A stretch of 64,000 bases of DNA from Glandiceps talaboti (GCF_964340395.1 NC_135555.1:2471001-2535000); one strand, 5' to 3'. Positions 24,080-49,869 are shown, counted from the stretch's first letter. Notes: generated by a model from the sequence alone, not told the origin. Translations and numbers: made by a program.

Positions 24080-26160
24080 CATGTTGGTGATAAATGTCTG
24101 CATGACTTAGAAATATCATTGAAGTCAGAAGGAAACTATGAACAATTTGTTTAATAAGGGTTCCCAATTTCAGCAATTAATGATAATGAGATCATAGAGA
24201 TGTGATTTCCTTTCTAATCCTGTTTAGAGGGTGTCAGTTTTTAATTTATTTCAGAAATATAGGGTTGATTGGGTCATGACAAATATAGAAATAGGGCCAC
24301 CCTTATCTTATATCATGTAGTTCTATACTATACCATTATATATTACTGTTGCCATACATCCAAATGACACACTGTTAAAATCCCAAAACATGCCCAAGTA
24401 CAGTACCACGTACATTGTACCAGTAATAATTGCTAGTTCAATCAGGAACCACCAAAACTGACAAAACACAATGTTGTAACATCTGTACCAAAACCACCCC
24501 TCTCTATCCACACAGCATACAAATGAATTTACCTTTTCACTTTTATATGCATTCAGTCTTTGTCTGTGATTCTTCTGAAAATCCATCACCTTCAAGAAAA
24601 AAAAATAGTCATCAGTTTTTTAAAAGCCTTTTTGGAATTAAGTTATAAGATTGGTTGGTTGTTGGTTGATTTTGTTAGCTCATTTGCCCATATATGATTG
24701 ATTTCTTGAGCTAAACCTGGAGTGTTTTTATTAGTCTATTACACTATGTGTATAAAAGTAAAAATGTGTGTGGCAGATGGAGGAATTACACTGCACCCAT
24801 AACCCCCATATTGTTATATGAACATCCATAATAACTTTGTATTCTTTTATTTAGCCTTTTACCAGTAATACACAATGCACTGATCATATCAAAGACATGG
24901 TCTTACCAGTAATACACAATGCACTCACCATGTCAACAACATTGTCATACCATTAAAACATCAAAGAAATCATCATTCCAGACCAGTGTGCCCTCTAGAG
25001 CTCTAATGATAGCCAAATTTTGGTGTTAAATACTGGCATTTCTTGGAAGTCACCATGTAGTAAGAGATAGGGGAACACCAAATTTTGGTGTGTTACTAGA
25101 CATTGTGTGTGTCAGTGGCAGATCAAATTGGCTTAGAGGGCACACTGTTCCAGACTCATTGCTACAGTATCTACATTACAAGTTGTAAGTAGACAAACAT
25201 CTTACCTGGATAAGTTGTTTCTGTTGCTTCTTTATCATATCAATTGGATCAGTGAAAAACATCTCTACTTCTGGTTTCATCTATTATCAATAGGGAACAA
25301 TCATAAATCTCAGGATGAAAACTAATTGAAGTAGAAGTCAGTACATGTACAAACATTTTACCTCATGATGGAGTCAGAATAATGTTGACATTTACTTACA
25401 TGTGCCTTTAATTATGAATATTTTCTGGAAATTCAACTCTCTTAAGTTATATGGCAAAAAAAGTTTATAATCCAGCCTTACACAGTTTAGAAATTGATCA
25501 CTGGTTAGAGAAAATTTAAAGTTACAATCATTCAATCAATAAAAGAAAAGAAAATCATTAATAGGATTTATAATGCTAAACCAAGGCAGTTCATCCCTCT
25601 ACCTACCCATATTGAAACTATCGGTATTTCCAAAACTATGTTACCAGTGGTATCACCTGTACCAATTTGTGAAATTACAAGCTTAATAGCAAAGAGATTG
25701 TTTACAAACTCGTATGTGTAAGTCACCATAAGTTTTCAAATTGCCCATGTTGGGATAATTGAATACACAACAGAAAAACTCATTTTATGTGCCAAAAAGT
25801 TGTTTCCTCTGTGGCTTTGAAATCTAATAATATTGCACCAACATATTGTAAGTATTCATAATGATATTACCTGTGAAGATAAAGCAATGGTTGTACATGG
25901 GTTGTTACACATCTTACATTTGTTGCTAGTACCTGCTCAAGGCAAAAAAAAAAATTATTTGGTTGTCATACAATGATTACATGATATATACAGAAGAATG
26001 GATTAAATCAGACTGAACAAATTACAGGGATTAAAAATACATATACTGTACCTTCTCTAGCACAGCTTTCACAATAAATATGTCCACAGTTTGTCAAAAA
26101 GAATTTTCTTCCATCACCAGGTTGATGAAAACACAAATTGCAGTGTACCCAATCTGCCAT
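18981..26160 (-). CDS. RNF212: RNF212-family RING protein (meiotic SUMO/ubiquitin ligase)
   Basis: Coding exons, in order of translation: 26160-26052, 25932-25871, 25280-25206, 24589-24533, 23782-23715, 23562-23482, 23018-22969, 22734-22659, 22319-22280, 21773-21713, 21415-21346, 20838-20749, 20359-20268, then less surely 19530-19487, 19119-19091 and 18999-18981. Phases agree throughout and give about 340 aa. Residues 7-45 are a RING with CNLC, CGHIYCESC and CKMC. A block FFTDP (about 65) and a coiled coil (about 75-150, ending ENANLRRLL) follow, then a long Ser/Pro/Thr-rich tail with many TPxR-like sites. This order is that of RNF212, RNF212B and worm ZHP-3, which mark and stabilise crossover sites on meiotic chromosomes. 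RNF212 and RNF212B cannot be separated here. The family is secure; the last three exons are predictions. Confidence 0.82.
20041..20320 (-). repeat. Local duplication overlapping RNF212 exon 13
   Basis: The segment 20261-20305 (3' end of exon 13, its donor and adjacent intron) is repeated at 20085-20129 with essentially no change, including a GTATGT donor. A third, shorter copy of the ACACAGTA...TCAGACATACC part lies at 20162-20224 and carries the palindromic insertion. The downstream exon copy lacks a clear acceptor. Confidence 0.8.
20173..20219. mobile_element. 33-bp palindromic insertion with 7-bp target duplication, copy 2
   Basis: The insert 20180-20212 begins CATGGAAGTA and ends TACTTCCATG, the same ends as the insert at 17374. 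The outer 11 bases of each arm pair perfectly. GTCAGAC flanks it exactly at 20173-20179 and 20213-20219. Local duplicates at 20080-20086 and about 20256-20262 lack the insert. Confidence 0.85.
23910..24078 (+). repeat. GT microsatellite with TATG variants
   Basis: Long (GT)n tract in an RNF212 intron. Open frames on both strands here are repeat artefacts. Confidence 0.97.
24858..24945 (+). repeat. 45-bp tandem duplication
   Basis: TTACCAGTAATACACAATGC followed by similar sequence occurs twice in an RNF212 intron. Confidence 0.75.
24976..25155. mobile_element. hAT-like MITE with perfect 8-bp duplication
   Basis: The 164-bp element 24984-25147 has inverted ends CAGTGTGCCCTCTA and TAGAGGGCACACTG. 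TTCCAGAC flanks it exactly (24976-24983 and 25148-25155). CAG-type ends and 8-bp duplications are hallmarks of the hAT superfamily. It has no coding capacity. Confidence 0.88.
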
Positions 26161-26242
26161 GGCCCTGATAACACTTGTGTTAGAAAGGTTGAAGATCTGT
26201 GGAGAACAATGGAAACTTAGCATAATAATAATCATGATTATT

Positions 26243-26243
26243 T

Positions 26244-26302
<59 letters not shown>
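26243..26302 (+). repeat. ATC trinucleotide microsatellite
   Basis: About 20 units of ATC in the 5' intron of the RNF212-like gene. The poly-His and poly-Asp frames are artefacts. Confidence 0.97.
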
Positions 26303-26856
26303 TATCACTACCAATACCATACCTTATATCATCACTTCTGAACAAGTTTTTTAATCTAAAACAACCTTGCTTTACCCGTTGAAGTAATGGTATGCTGTAA
26401 CATAATATTTTAGATCTGTGACTTTTTAAAATCAATTTTATGATCAGAGATATCAGGATAGGAAATTCATCTCATGTTGATAAACACTTCTTTTGATCTC
26501 AAAATATTTTCTTTATGGCTTATGCATTGAATTTCACCGACCGTAAAAATGAAAACAAAACTTACATTTTGAATAAACAATATCATTCAATAATTCCAGG
26601 GTTTTTTTAATTGATCACAAAGTATAATTCTTAAGTCGCTTTATACTTGCATAAACGAGATTTTCAAATGATTACACAAGTACACATTAGTACAATTACA
26701 TTTTTATTTTTGTAAATTTTCCGAGACTTCAGTACATATCTAACGACAATGACGAAAACGACGGTAGCATGTTTACGAATATTCTAACAATCAAGCTTAT
26801 TTCACGATAATTTTAAGCCAAATAATTGTGGGATAGGTATAACTGCCAATAATTAC

Positions 26857-27057
26857 CTATTTTTCAGCAACTTTACAGCAGAAACACAGCAGAAGATATT
26901 TTGACAAGACCGCCATCTTTCTTGCGGACGAACTTTTCAAGTCTCGCTCTATACGAGATATTGCGATGTGAATTAGCGTGAGTTCGCCATATTGCTGTCT
27001 GGAGGGCAGTGACTTCACCAGACATTACACGTGTGTTGTCGGGGTTTCTGAACACCG
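26857..27057. promoter_or_regulatory. Probable bidirectional promoter of RNF212-like gene and AARS1
   Basis: A minus-strand splice donor (AAATAG|GTAATT) ends a non-coding exon at 26857, which can join the acceptor at 26196 just upstream of the RNF212 ATG. A plus-strand donor (ACACCG|GTAAGC) ends a non-coding exon at 27057, which can join the acceptor at 27366, 16 bases before the AARS1 ATG. Both transcripts must therefore start within about 200 bases of each other. A CACGTG E-box lies at 27028-27033. No TATA box is obvious. Confidence 0.65.
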
Positions 27058-27381
27058 GTAAGCAAGTAAATATTTGAGGGAAATGATTTATACTTTATCG
27101 CTTCATATATTTCATTCATATGTACACTAATCGATGGATATAAAGTCAATGGCTGACGTATCGTGCATGCAATGTGTCACTTTCGTAGTGTTTCATCATC
27201 CATTCACAACCTTGCAACCCCAGTGTCATGACAGACATGTATACATCTTTGATATTAAATGACGACGGCGTTGCATCAGATTGTGTGAATGTTGAAAACG
27301 AATTTGCTGTCATATGTATACTGGGTCCGTTATATTTGACGTGATTTTTGCACTCCTTCTTTGCAGCGTTTTGTTGTGACA

Positions 27382-40024
<12,643 letters not shown>

Positions 40025-41776
40025 TGTTAACAATGTTATCTACAGATGTATGAAATATTAACATTGCACATCAGTATTGAGCATTGGCCAATTTCCTTTG
40101 TTATGTGCATGTCACTTAAGGTGAAACATTTTCATGTTAAGTACAAAAAAACAGAATTCTTACATTATCAGGGTTAATCTATGTACTCTTCATATCGTTT
40201 ATTTCATAACAGCCGATGAAAATACAGTTTAACCATATTTTATGAGAGCTATCCAGCATTTTGTCTGTCAAAACAATTTTACCACCAAAGTCCTATAAAT
40301 ATGAATTTATACTTTTGATCTCCGATTTCATATTTTATTACTTTATGGAGAAACAATTATGCAAGTAAAAGTCAAATCAAACTACAGAGAAACTAGTCAA
40401 AAATTCAGACTGTTTTTGTACTCATTTCTACAGAATTATACAAGTAATGACATTGGAGAATGCCTAGATTCTAGAATGATAATATTTTGAGGCCTTGCTG
40501 TAGGAATTTGAGATAGCTGTGTGTATAAGGAGAGGGAAATAGAAAGAACCATGAATTTTGTAATTCTTAGAAAACTGATCATGGTAGATGAGTGAAACTT
40601 TTTCTTTCATATATGTAACTGATACTGAAATGATTGGGGACATTTTATGAACTCTATCTACCAAGAAATCAAATTTTTGATTCAAATTCAAAGAAGTTCG
40701 ATGTAGTAGGAGTAAGAGATTGTGATAGTAAGTATCCACTACTGGTACATATATAGTGATATATGTACTTGCACCTTATCTGGTCTCATCTATTTATAGT
40801 AAAAGAATGGAATAAAATACAAGAAGAATACAGCTCTCTTTCCTACAAACTGTTATTTTATTGTGTTTTCATTTTTGAATAAATTAATATACTTCACATC
40901 TCATCACAATGTGCATTGGTCTATTTCATCATTCATAATTGCAAACAACACTCTCTCCAAGACGCACCACCAAGAGTTTTATTTTGCAGTGTAGCAGAAG
41001 AAATAAATAACATATCTGGTTTGCCAGAATGGTCTATTCCTGAATTGAATGCAACGCCTGATTTATGTTAAAAGGTGACACCAGTTGCTTTCATTGCCGC
41101 CCCAAATTTAACCATGTACACTATATGGGCCATGTCATGAAATAGTACTGTTGCTAGTTCAAGTAAAGAAACTCAAAACTGAGAAGGGATTCTAATTCTG
41201 CTCACAATAGGCAATTGAACGTTGATGGCGCTACCCAAGGAAATTGTTACATGCTTGGTCAAAGTTTCTTCACTTCGCATTATCAAATTTAGTACCTAGC
41301 AGTTGCTTGTCACAGACCTGTATTGACAATTACTTTCCAAAATTCTACAGAAAATATCATGCACACAGACATAAGTGATATAGCAATGTGCCCACATTTG
41401 TAACAATGTAAACTCGTATTTCGTATTTTAAGTTTTAAGCTTATCAGTGAAATTAAAATTTACAATTATTTTTCCAGGTCATAACTACCACTTTTTGTTC
41501 TGAAAGAAAATTAGCATATGTTGAATCTGTATAACTTTACATCACGGCTCTCTATAGCACACACAATCAAAGCTAAATATCCTGATGCTGATATATGGAT
41601 GCCGTCGAACGTCATAATGAGTAACTAGCTAGGCGCGGGGCGCCGCGTTTCCATGATGGAATTTTCGATTCTTTGCGTAATCTGGTTACTAAGAAACTCT
41701 TGTTTATTTCTTCATCGACAATATTATTGTTCGATTCGTTAGATGTGTACAGACTACAGTCTCTCTACCGTCAAAA
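40025..41776. other. AARS1 3' UTR and promoter region of the next gene
   Basis: AATAAA at 40811-40816 is the likely AARS1 poly(A) signal, about 790 bases after the stop. The rest is unique AT-rich sequence. A small GC- and CpG-rich patch at 41630-41655 (GGCGCGGGGCGCCGCG) stands about 130 bases before the next ATG and is a promoter candidate. Confidence 0.5.
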
Positions 41777-44463
41777 ATGGCAGCTCTACGTTTTAAAACG
41801 ATACTTGTTGTCTTTACGATAGTTCAAGTTCTTCTGATGTGTCATGTTGGCGTTAGTCGTGCCATGGGTACCAAAAACGAAAGTTTTATTAATTGTGAAG
41901 AGTTGAATATGGATAATTTCAGCGATATTCCAGAGCAGTGTCAGGTTTGTGAATCTCGGAAAATCGTGTCAGTCAAGAAAAACATCAACGATATACGTAA
42001 TAGACGTCAGATATAGGATTGATTGGTATGTGTTGTATATGTTAGGAGGGGGGGGGGGGGTTAGGGTGCAGTCTTACACGTGAAATTCAAACCGATAACA
42101 TTAAGTTTACATGCCATAAACAATTTATTCTTCATGAAACCTACCTGGATTCATATCTGCAGCGCATTTTAACCAATTGTATCCGATATATTATAGCACC
42201 TGGACTTGCAACATGTTGCACGACGGTATATTTTTTTAATTATTTTATCTTTTTTTTTTCTAGATATTTTATTATTTCAAGAGATGGTTTACCTATGGAT
42301 ATTTGGCCTTCAATATTGCCTTACTGCCCCTAGGTTTGTAATAAATACTTTGGGTTGAAATTTCATAGCACGTCTTCATATTTACATCATCCATTTGAAC
42401 AACTGTATAACTTATACGCATAGATCTAGATATGTACGAACAATAACCATATCATGGCATTAACCAAAGCTCCGTAATCAGGCTTAGTGTACGTCATATG
42501 TATCCCTTTCCACACGGTTATCTGAATTTTAACGTCTGTGGCACTCTTCTGCTTCGGACGTCTCTTCGGAATTTGCACACATCATTTCAAGTCCAAGTTT
42601 TTGCCTGGCAACAAATCACGCGATACGGCAAGTTGCATATCACAGAATGTTTTTTTTTCTGTACAGACCCACACCACTGACTTCTTTTTATGAGTTGAAC
42701 ATTGTAAATGTACGCTCCGGTCTGTATGTTTGTTATTTTAGTCATGCACAGATACTATTTCCTAATTTCCCAAAATTATAACTCACTTTTTAGGTCAAAA
42801 ATGATTCATTTGTAATTACGACTTTCCATTGACAGCTATTTGGGCATGGGCTGGTGAAGAGGAGGAGACGATTCTTGAGGTACGTAATATTAAAGAGAAA
42901 TATCATATGGTATTGTCTTGTGCATTGTCCAGCTGGTGACGGTGAGAAATAGTAATTGTATGACGTAACGTGGAGTATGACGTCATAGAAATTAAATCCC
43001 CAAAAATATGTTAATGATGTAATACTTATTGTCGTCATTGTTATTAGGAAGTAAGCTAAAATGATGTGAATGACATCATAGATGACATCATTGGTATTTT
43101 CCTAAATCAAAGTAATACATAACAGGACAAAAAATGATAAATGCAGTCTTGGATCATGAAGTGTTGTAAAACATTTTATAATGTGAATATGAATATAGCA
43201 TTCACCATTTTTAATTCGTCATATCGTGTATCTCTTTTTAAACGTACTCTGTTTTTTACAGATGCGACATTCTAGACTACAGGGTGAGGCACGTGTTGTG
43301 AAAAATGTCGAAAAAGGACGAGAACTGACGAAAAAAGTGCCAACAACTTGTATCCGACGTAGCACACGTGGTCAAGGTTTGTAGTTATGACGTCATACAT
43401 ATCATTATTCACAATCTTAATCTCATAGGAAATCATACATTTTGTGCGATTCTATATTGGAGTTTAAATTATCTATATATTACTCATTTTGAGATTTCGG
43501 GATAGAACATAGTTCCATGTGTTACTTGTGACTTTAGCTATTGAAAAGTCCAAAAAGTCCACATAGGGTTTAGGGAACAAAATAAGTCTTCAATCATGAC
43601 ATAAACCACGTTGATTTCACTTCAAATTTAACAAAACATAAAAATGTGCCTAGAAATCCTTTATTGTAACAAATTCGACCTCCATATTCCATACACATAT
43701 ACATTTTCGATATTGATATCTGAAATCCCGTTTGGTAGATTGATAGCTCCCCCCCCCCACCCCCTCCCCGCACCTCAGTCCAACTCTTATAGTTGAGTTT
43801 GAAATTCGATACTCAAATATTGGTTTTATTTATTTATTGCAATATTGCAATACAATTATTTATTTCAGTTTAATGCACACACACATTTTATTGTTTTGAG
43901 TTCTGTAATCTTAATGAAACTTTCCTATACTTTACAGGTGACAGTCATTTAATGGACGGTCCGATAGCAGGTCGTACAAGGTCAAAGGTTAAATATGCCA
44001 GACAAAAATGGTAAGACTGCAAAAACAGATCAACATAGTCTGCATAATACTTTATAATATGCCTTATATATTAGGATACCTTGTGTTCAATTCTTTCAAT
44101 GAAGAAAGTCATGATGACGTAGCGGTTCGTATTATAAATTATTGCCTTGATATTGGGTTACTAGTATATGCCTACGGGCAAGGATATATCAACACGACAA
44201 GGAGCGGTGTGTTGGTGTATCCTTCCACTGAAAACAAATAACCCAATATCAAGGCAATTCTATGCATGCTATGAAAAAGTCAGCCTCCATACGAAATCTT
44301 AGCTGCCATCAAACGTCATACAATCGTCATATAAACTGTTCATATAATCCTTCTGCAATTGTAATTGTTGACACCCTGCCATATAATTTTGTGAGTATTT
44401 GTTGACGCTAAAAGTGAGACTGAGAATAATGCAACATAATTTTGTATTTTTATTTCTTTCAGA
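41777..44463 (+). CDS. Unrecognised small single-pass membrane protein
   Basis: Proposed exons 41777-41944, 42264-42333, 42836-42879, 43262-43376, 43938-44010 and 44463 join in frame to 156 aa. Residues 1-29 look like a signal peptide (ILVVFTIVQVLLMCHVGVSRA). A short lumenal part has an N-glycosylation sequon (NES) and two cysteines. Residues about 65-85 are a membrane segment (YGYLAFNIALLPLAIWAWAG), then EEEE and a basic tail (RSTRGQG, RTRSKVKYARQK). The stop codon is split: the fifth exon ends TG and the next starts with A, making TGA. If that intron is kept, the frame reads one Trp and then TAA, so the protein barely changes. Reading through the exon 1 donor adds 23 other residues and a stop, a possible short isoform. 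I do not recognise the family. Confidence 0.6.
44141..44258. mobile_element. 118-bp foldback with perfect 20-bp ends
   Basis: ATTGCCTTGATATTGGGTTA at 44141-44160 is the exact reverse complement of 44239-44258. A second, inner hairpin (GGATATATCAACAC / GTGTTGGTGTATCC) fills the loop. It lies in the last intron of the small membrane protein gene. Confidence 0.85.
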
Positions 44464-45148
44464 TAAAGCTAAAGGGATAGCCTGGCAGTCTGCAGTGTGA
44501 TTTTTTAAATCAATTGTACATAGATTTTTAATTTTGTTATTTTACAATTCTTTTGAACTTTTTATGAATATTTTAAACTAGTAAATTAAACAATTTTGCA
44601 ATATCGAATACCCACTGTTGTCATGGTTTGTGATTGCAATACACATAAATACATAATTCAATTCCACCACAGGAACTTTTTAAAATATTAATTCTCGATC
44701 TGTTCATAGTGAATTGTCATTACCGACAACATATATATGGAGTCCATAGATAGCAGTATAAAATTGATAATGATCCGATCATGGCAAAGGCGGATTTGTG
44801 AGAAAAAAGAGTACCCTTCAAGAATATCAAGCAAATGTACGTACTACTTGTGGAGGTCTTCACACTTTCTTTTGATGCATGAAATTTAAATGCAATATGT
44901 TGAAGTGAACGTACAAAAAAAAACTTACAGATATCTGTCCGAAAAACAAACAACAAAACACTCTGAATTGTTGGTGGTAATTCATTGGACAACCATAAAT
45001 TCCAACCTTTCACCAACTCGTTACTTATTACATGAAATAGATAATTGACCTGCTTTTGAAAATGAAATGAAATGAACCATCAAAATCCTACACAAATCTT
45101 TCAAAAACTGGCCGTTGATGGCGGAAATCCCACGTCCCATTCATTATT

Positions 45149-48100
45149 ATGGCTGCCATGTATCGGTTCGACACGCCTGCAAGCTTGCTTAAATTCTTGG
45201 TGATTTTGTCGTTAAAACTGCAACTAACAACCACCGAAGATCGACGAAGGTAGGTTTAGCCACAGCGAGTGCGATGTCTGTGAAAAATTCCAATTGCCAC
45301 AATATTTGTGAAAAATATATCGGTTGATCTCAAAATGATGTCTGCTAGTATAGTCTAGAGTACATGTAGTATAGTACTAGTACACTCTAGCCAATGGTTT
45401 CAATGTACCCGTACGTACCCATGTTAACCTGCGTTCTGTTGTTAGTATGCATTGTGACTGCAATCAATAAAACATACCATATGGATGTTTGACTCGTGGT
45501 ATTTTGTACATTCAATCAACACAAATTTCTAAATAATACTGTATTATAGCCCGTTACAATGTGTGTAGATAACCATGAATGAAATACGAGTAACGTACAA
45601 ATCCCGGAAGTGTTTAATACCATGTACTTGTTTCACGTTCAACAACGTAACTTACCGTCTGTGTAGACTATTGTAGTTCACATCGTAGAATCTCACCCCA
45701 CCCTCACCCACACACACACCTACATTTACATGTGCTGACAACAAGGCAAGGTATCAATCATATCATGAACTCAATTATCAATTTTGCTGGTCCAAATTTC
45801 GTCTTCACTGTATTTCAGTCGACCACAGTCCACTATATGACATGAAATAACAAATGATATGTGTGTAATATACATTTCTGTCATCTTTCATCTATGTATC
45901 ATAAAATACATTTAAAAAAACTTACAGCTAGCAGTAGCAATATATTTATTTCATGATTTCTTCTAAGTAAGTAATTAATTTTTATTTTCATCAGAGATGA
46001 GAGTTGTGTTGCATTAAATTAGTCATGATAATAGCACTTACTCTATACTGACTAAAGCCAGGGACACTAATTTATATCTCAGTGTTTATAATAATTATAT
46101 TACATAATTTATACTGAATTAATTTTACAACACGGTTATTTTATGATCATAATAGACCTTTGAAATAATTTAAGTGTTACTATAAAACAGTTAATTATTC
46201 TTGCTAGATGATTGATATATGCATACTGCAGTCATAACGAGATTGTCATATATCAGAATTTAAAATTTCACATCAGTTATCTAGTATGAGGCATTAATAT
46301 GCAGGTCTGATCACAAAAACCAGAATAATAATTGTGTCAGCCCTATTGTCATGCATAAAATCATCAAAGTCTACAATCAGTTTGTCATCAAATTTATACT
46401 TGGACAATGTAATATCACAGCTATACATGCATGTATACACATAATTCCTGGTATGTATTCTAACCACTATACAGTATCTAAATAAGGACTTTGTTCTACA
46501 TCTAAGTGTTAGTTCTGGTATTTGTCTTTTTTTGTAAGGATAGGATGGTCCTGAAAGCATGTTTAGATTTTGCCAAATGGTAAAATACAGTAAAAAAAAT
46601 CACATTAGTAGCCTTTTAACTCAGAACTGAATGGAACTCTGAAAAATAATCACACCAGTGATGAAATGCCTAGTATAGTAATATTGTAAGAATACAACCA
46701 ATTAGTAGTTTTTTCAGTTCTGTAATACATGCAAAAAAAACACACTATATGTCACCCAGATTCTACAATACCAAATACATATTATTCCGTTAGTTTTGGA
46801 GAGTTAATGCTGAATACTTAAATCATTGCATGATTAAGGTCTTAGTAGCTGGATCAAAATATTGCATTCATTTCCCAATTTACCATTCCAAAGTGACTAT
46901 ATTGTACTGTCATTAATATAGCTAGATGGCCAGTGCTTCATACTGTACATTTTTGCCATTGAAATTGTCAGTAATGTGTTTACTACCATCATTTATTTAA
47001 ATTCAGTCTAAAGTTACATTTAAAAGAAAACAATTCAACAGCTGTACAAATGCACGAATGTAAACATAAAGTAAATTTTAACATCCAATTAATTAATAGC
47101 CACTCTTAATGATAATAATTATCACAGATGGAAAGTCACTCAAAAGTGTTGTTGTTTTTTCAGTAACAAATTATTCATACTAGACTATTATTCTCATTTC
47201 ACAAACAGTTTTATTTACTACTACTTGATTTGTTTTCAGTTTATTTTTCTATATTTATAAGGACAAGAACAGTCCAAACTTGTATTGCTCTTCTAATGTA
47301 CAAAATAATATTTCTTGGTTTTTTTCTATTTATTTCAAATTGAATTTGATGTTTTGATGCCATATTTAAGTGAACAATATGGCTAAAGTTATTTGTATTC
47401 TCCCCATTTTGCATACAGTTTTCTGAGTTTTCTGAATTTTTTTTCAGTCTATTTGAAGATGATGTTCTAGTTCTGCCTCCATAGCTGACACAGTCCAAAC
47501 TTATTCTTCCTATTTTACAAACAGTTGAAAGATTTCTGAAAAATGTTTCTTTTTTTTACAGTTTATTTGAAGATGATGTTCTGACTCCATATTTACAAGG
47601 ACAGCATGGTCCAAAACATTCCCATCGAGTGACCAGGGATTGTCAAGGTGTTCAGTATGGAAACCTTACACATGAAGCTTTCCCATCATACTCTCCATCA
47701 GAACTTCAACTTCCTCTCATGAAAACAAACCGATTCCTAGATCGATGGCAGATCACAGAAAATTTACACAAAGATGTGTATGGACATATTACAATAATCA
47801 ATAACCCAGCCAGGACAGTTTCAGTTTTAGAACCACAGGAAATTGGTGGCTGCAACAAAAATTTAAGAGCTTCAGTTGAAGATACAGCAAAACAGAAAAA
47901 CTGCCTTGTTGCTATGAATGCTGGGTTTTTTAATACACACACAGGTGCCTGTCTTGGTAATATAGTCAGTGATGGCAGGATAGTTTTAGACTCCAATGGT
48001 ATACAAAATGCACATTTTGGCATTAAAAAAGACGGCACATTGTTTTTTGGGTAAGTGATTTCAGTTGTAATTTTGTGAATTGATTTTAACTCAGACTTCT

Positions 48101-49799
48101 TTGCAAAGACTCGGCTAATGGAATAATGATCCATTGATGAAACATCCTAATATATTATTTGATGTATAAGAATTTTTGTTAGATTTATGCATTTTTTTAA
48201 ATACAGTGTGCATTAAACACAGATGTACCAAAAGGTCAAAGGTCAGTCTCTTGGTACACTGATATGGTTTTAACATATCTGTAAAGAGTTTTCAGTAGAT
48301 TATCTGGACACAAAATGTATAAAATTCAAATAATAATAAAAACAGTCCAAACTATCAGAAGCAAATATAACTGAAAATCTAACTGACAACTTGTAACATT
48401 TTGAGCTTATTTCTTGCAATTCAGATTAATTGAGATAAGTTTTCTTTTTCAGTTATTTATCCGAGGCAGAGTTATTAGATGAGGTAAATCCATTTACACA
48501 ACTAGTGGGTGGAGTTGGTTGGGTCATACGAAATGGAGAAACATATGTAAATGCTAGTAAATATATTGAATGTCAGGATACAGAGGAAACTGGTATGTTT
48601 GTGTCACTATATCCCTAATGTTTTTATTATTTTTTTTTGCTTTTGTTTTAGTCTGTTATTAATTATTTTTTATTTATATGTATATTATATTACTGTATAT
48701 GTTTTCCTTGGGCTGCGAACTCGACTAGTTTGAACAAACTATTTGTGTAGTCCAGCCAGAAGTTTAAGTTATTTATATATATTTTTTTTTCTCATTGCCG
48801 ATATGTTTACTTGATTATTTCATTTTCCTCACTTGATATGTAACATTGGTTGTTGTTTTTTTTTTACCTCTGGTAAATAAATAATAATAATACAATACCT
48901 ACCAAGGAATATTTACTATGTATTATACTCTCAGAGATGGTATTCAAAAAGCAGGATCATATTAATACATAGTGGCTGTATGAAGTGCACTAGTGATGGT
49001 TGCACATACATAACATTTTTGGTAAAAATTCAAGACAGCAAAATGTAGCTTTACTGTGAATAATATTATGTGACTGTATAAGGATTTGGTAGCCCAGTAA
49101 ATTTCCAATATTAACACAAATATAGATCTAAATATAGTATACATTGTTGTATTGGTGTTTTTCATGTTATACATTTTACCAGTGGTAATTGCACTGCTGT
49201 GCAAAACTGAAAAAACTATTGCATACATGTATGCAAATGATATGCAAATTAATACACTATCTTTCCAGGTATATGAAATCACATGATTGCACAGTTTGAT
49301 TTTTAAGGAAATTTACTGTTTCAAATAAATTTATGTAATAAATAACAGAACCCCATGCAATGCCTGGTGAGTGCCAGTGTGAGTACTTGGGTATGTTCAC
49401 TCATTCTTGTGGCGTTTTTTTGTTGCATTTTCACTAGCTTTACTCCTAAAAGGACTGCTGCAGAGAACACTGCAAGCACACATTTAAATACCCCAATTAT
49501 ACCACACTTGCACTAACACGTCATAGGGTTCTGTCATTGTCATATATTTATAGTACCGGTATTTATAATAATGAATATCTCAACAGTCATTTCTTTGGTC
49601 TACCTATGTATTTTTGTATATATCTACAAATATCAGAAAAACCCAAAATGTGTGATATTAATGTCATCTATGTCCTGCAGGCACTGTAGATCAATTTTTC
49701 CGAGTTGTTTCAGCAAGATCAGTGGTTGGTCACGATAAAACTGGTCGATTACTCTTCATTCAGATTGATGGAAAAACATGGGAAAAGGGGTAAGTTTGG

Positions 49800-49866
<67 letters not shown>

Positions 49867-49869
49867 GTG

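Noticed and set aside
25560-25830. Possible transposon-derived coding remnant in an RNF212 intron
   Set aside because: One frame reads somewhat protein-like (PRQFIPLPTHIETIGIS) but soon meets stops, and no known transposase or polymerase motif is visible.
41777-42016. Identity of the small membrane protein as JTB
   Set aside because: Signal peptide, cysteines and one membrane segment are similar in outline, but the JTB cysteine pattern and tail are absent.
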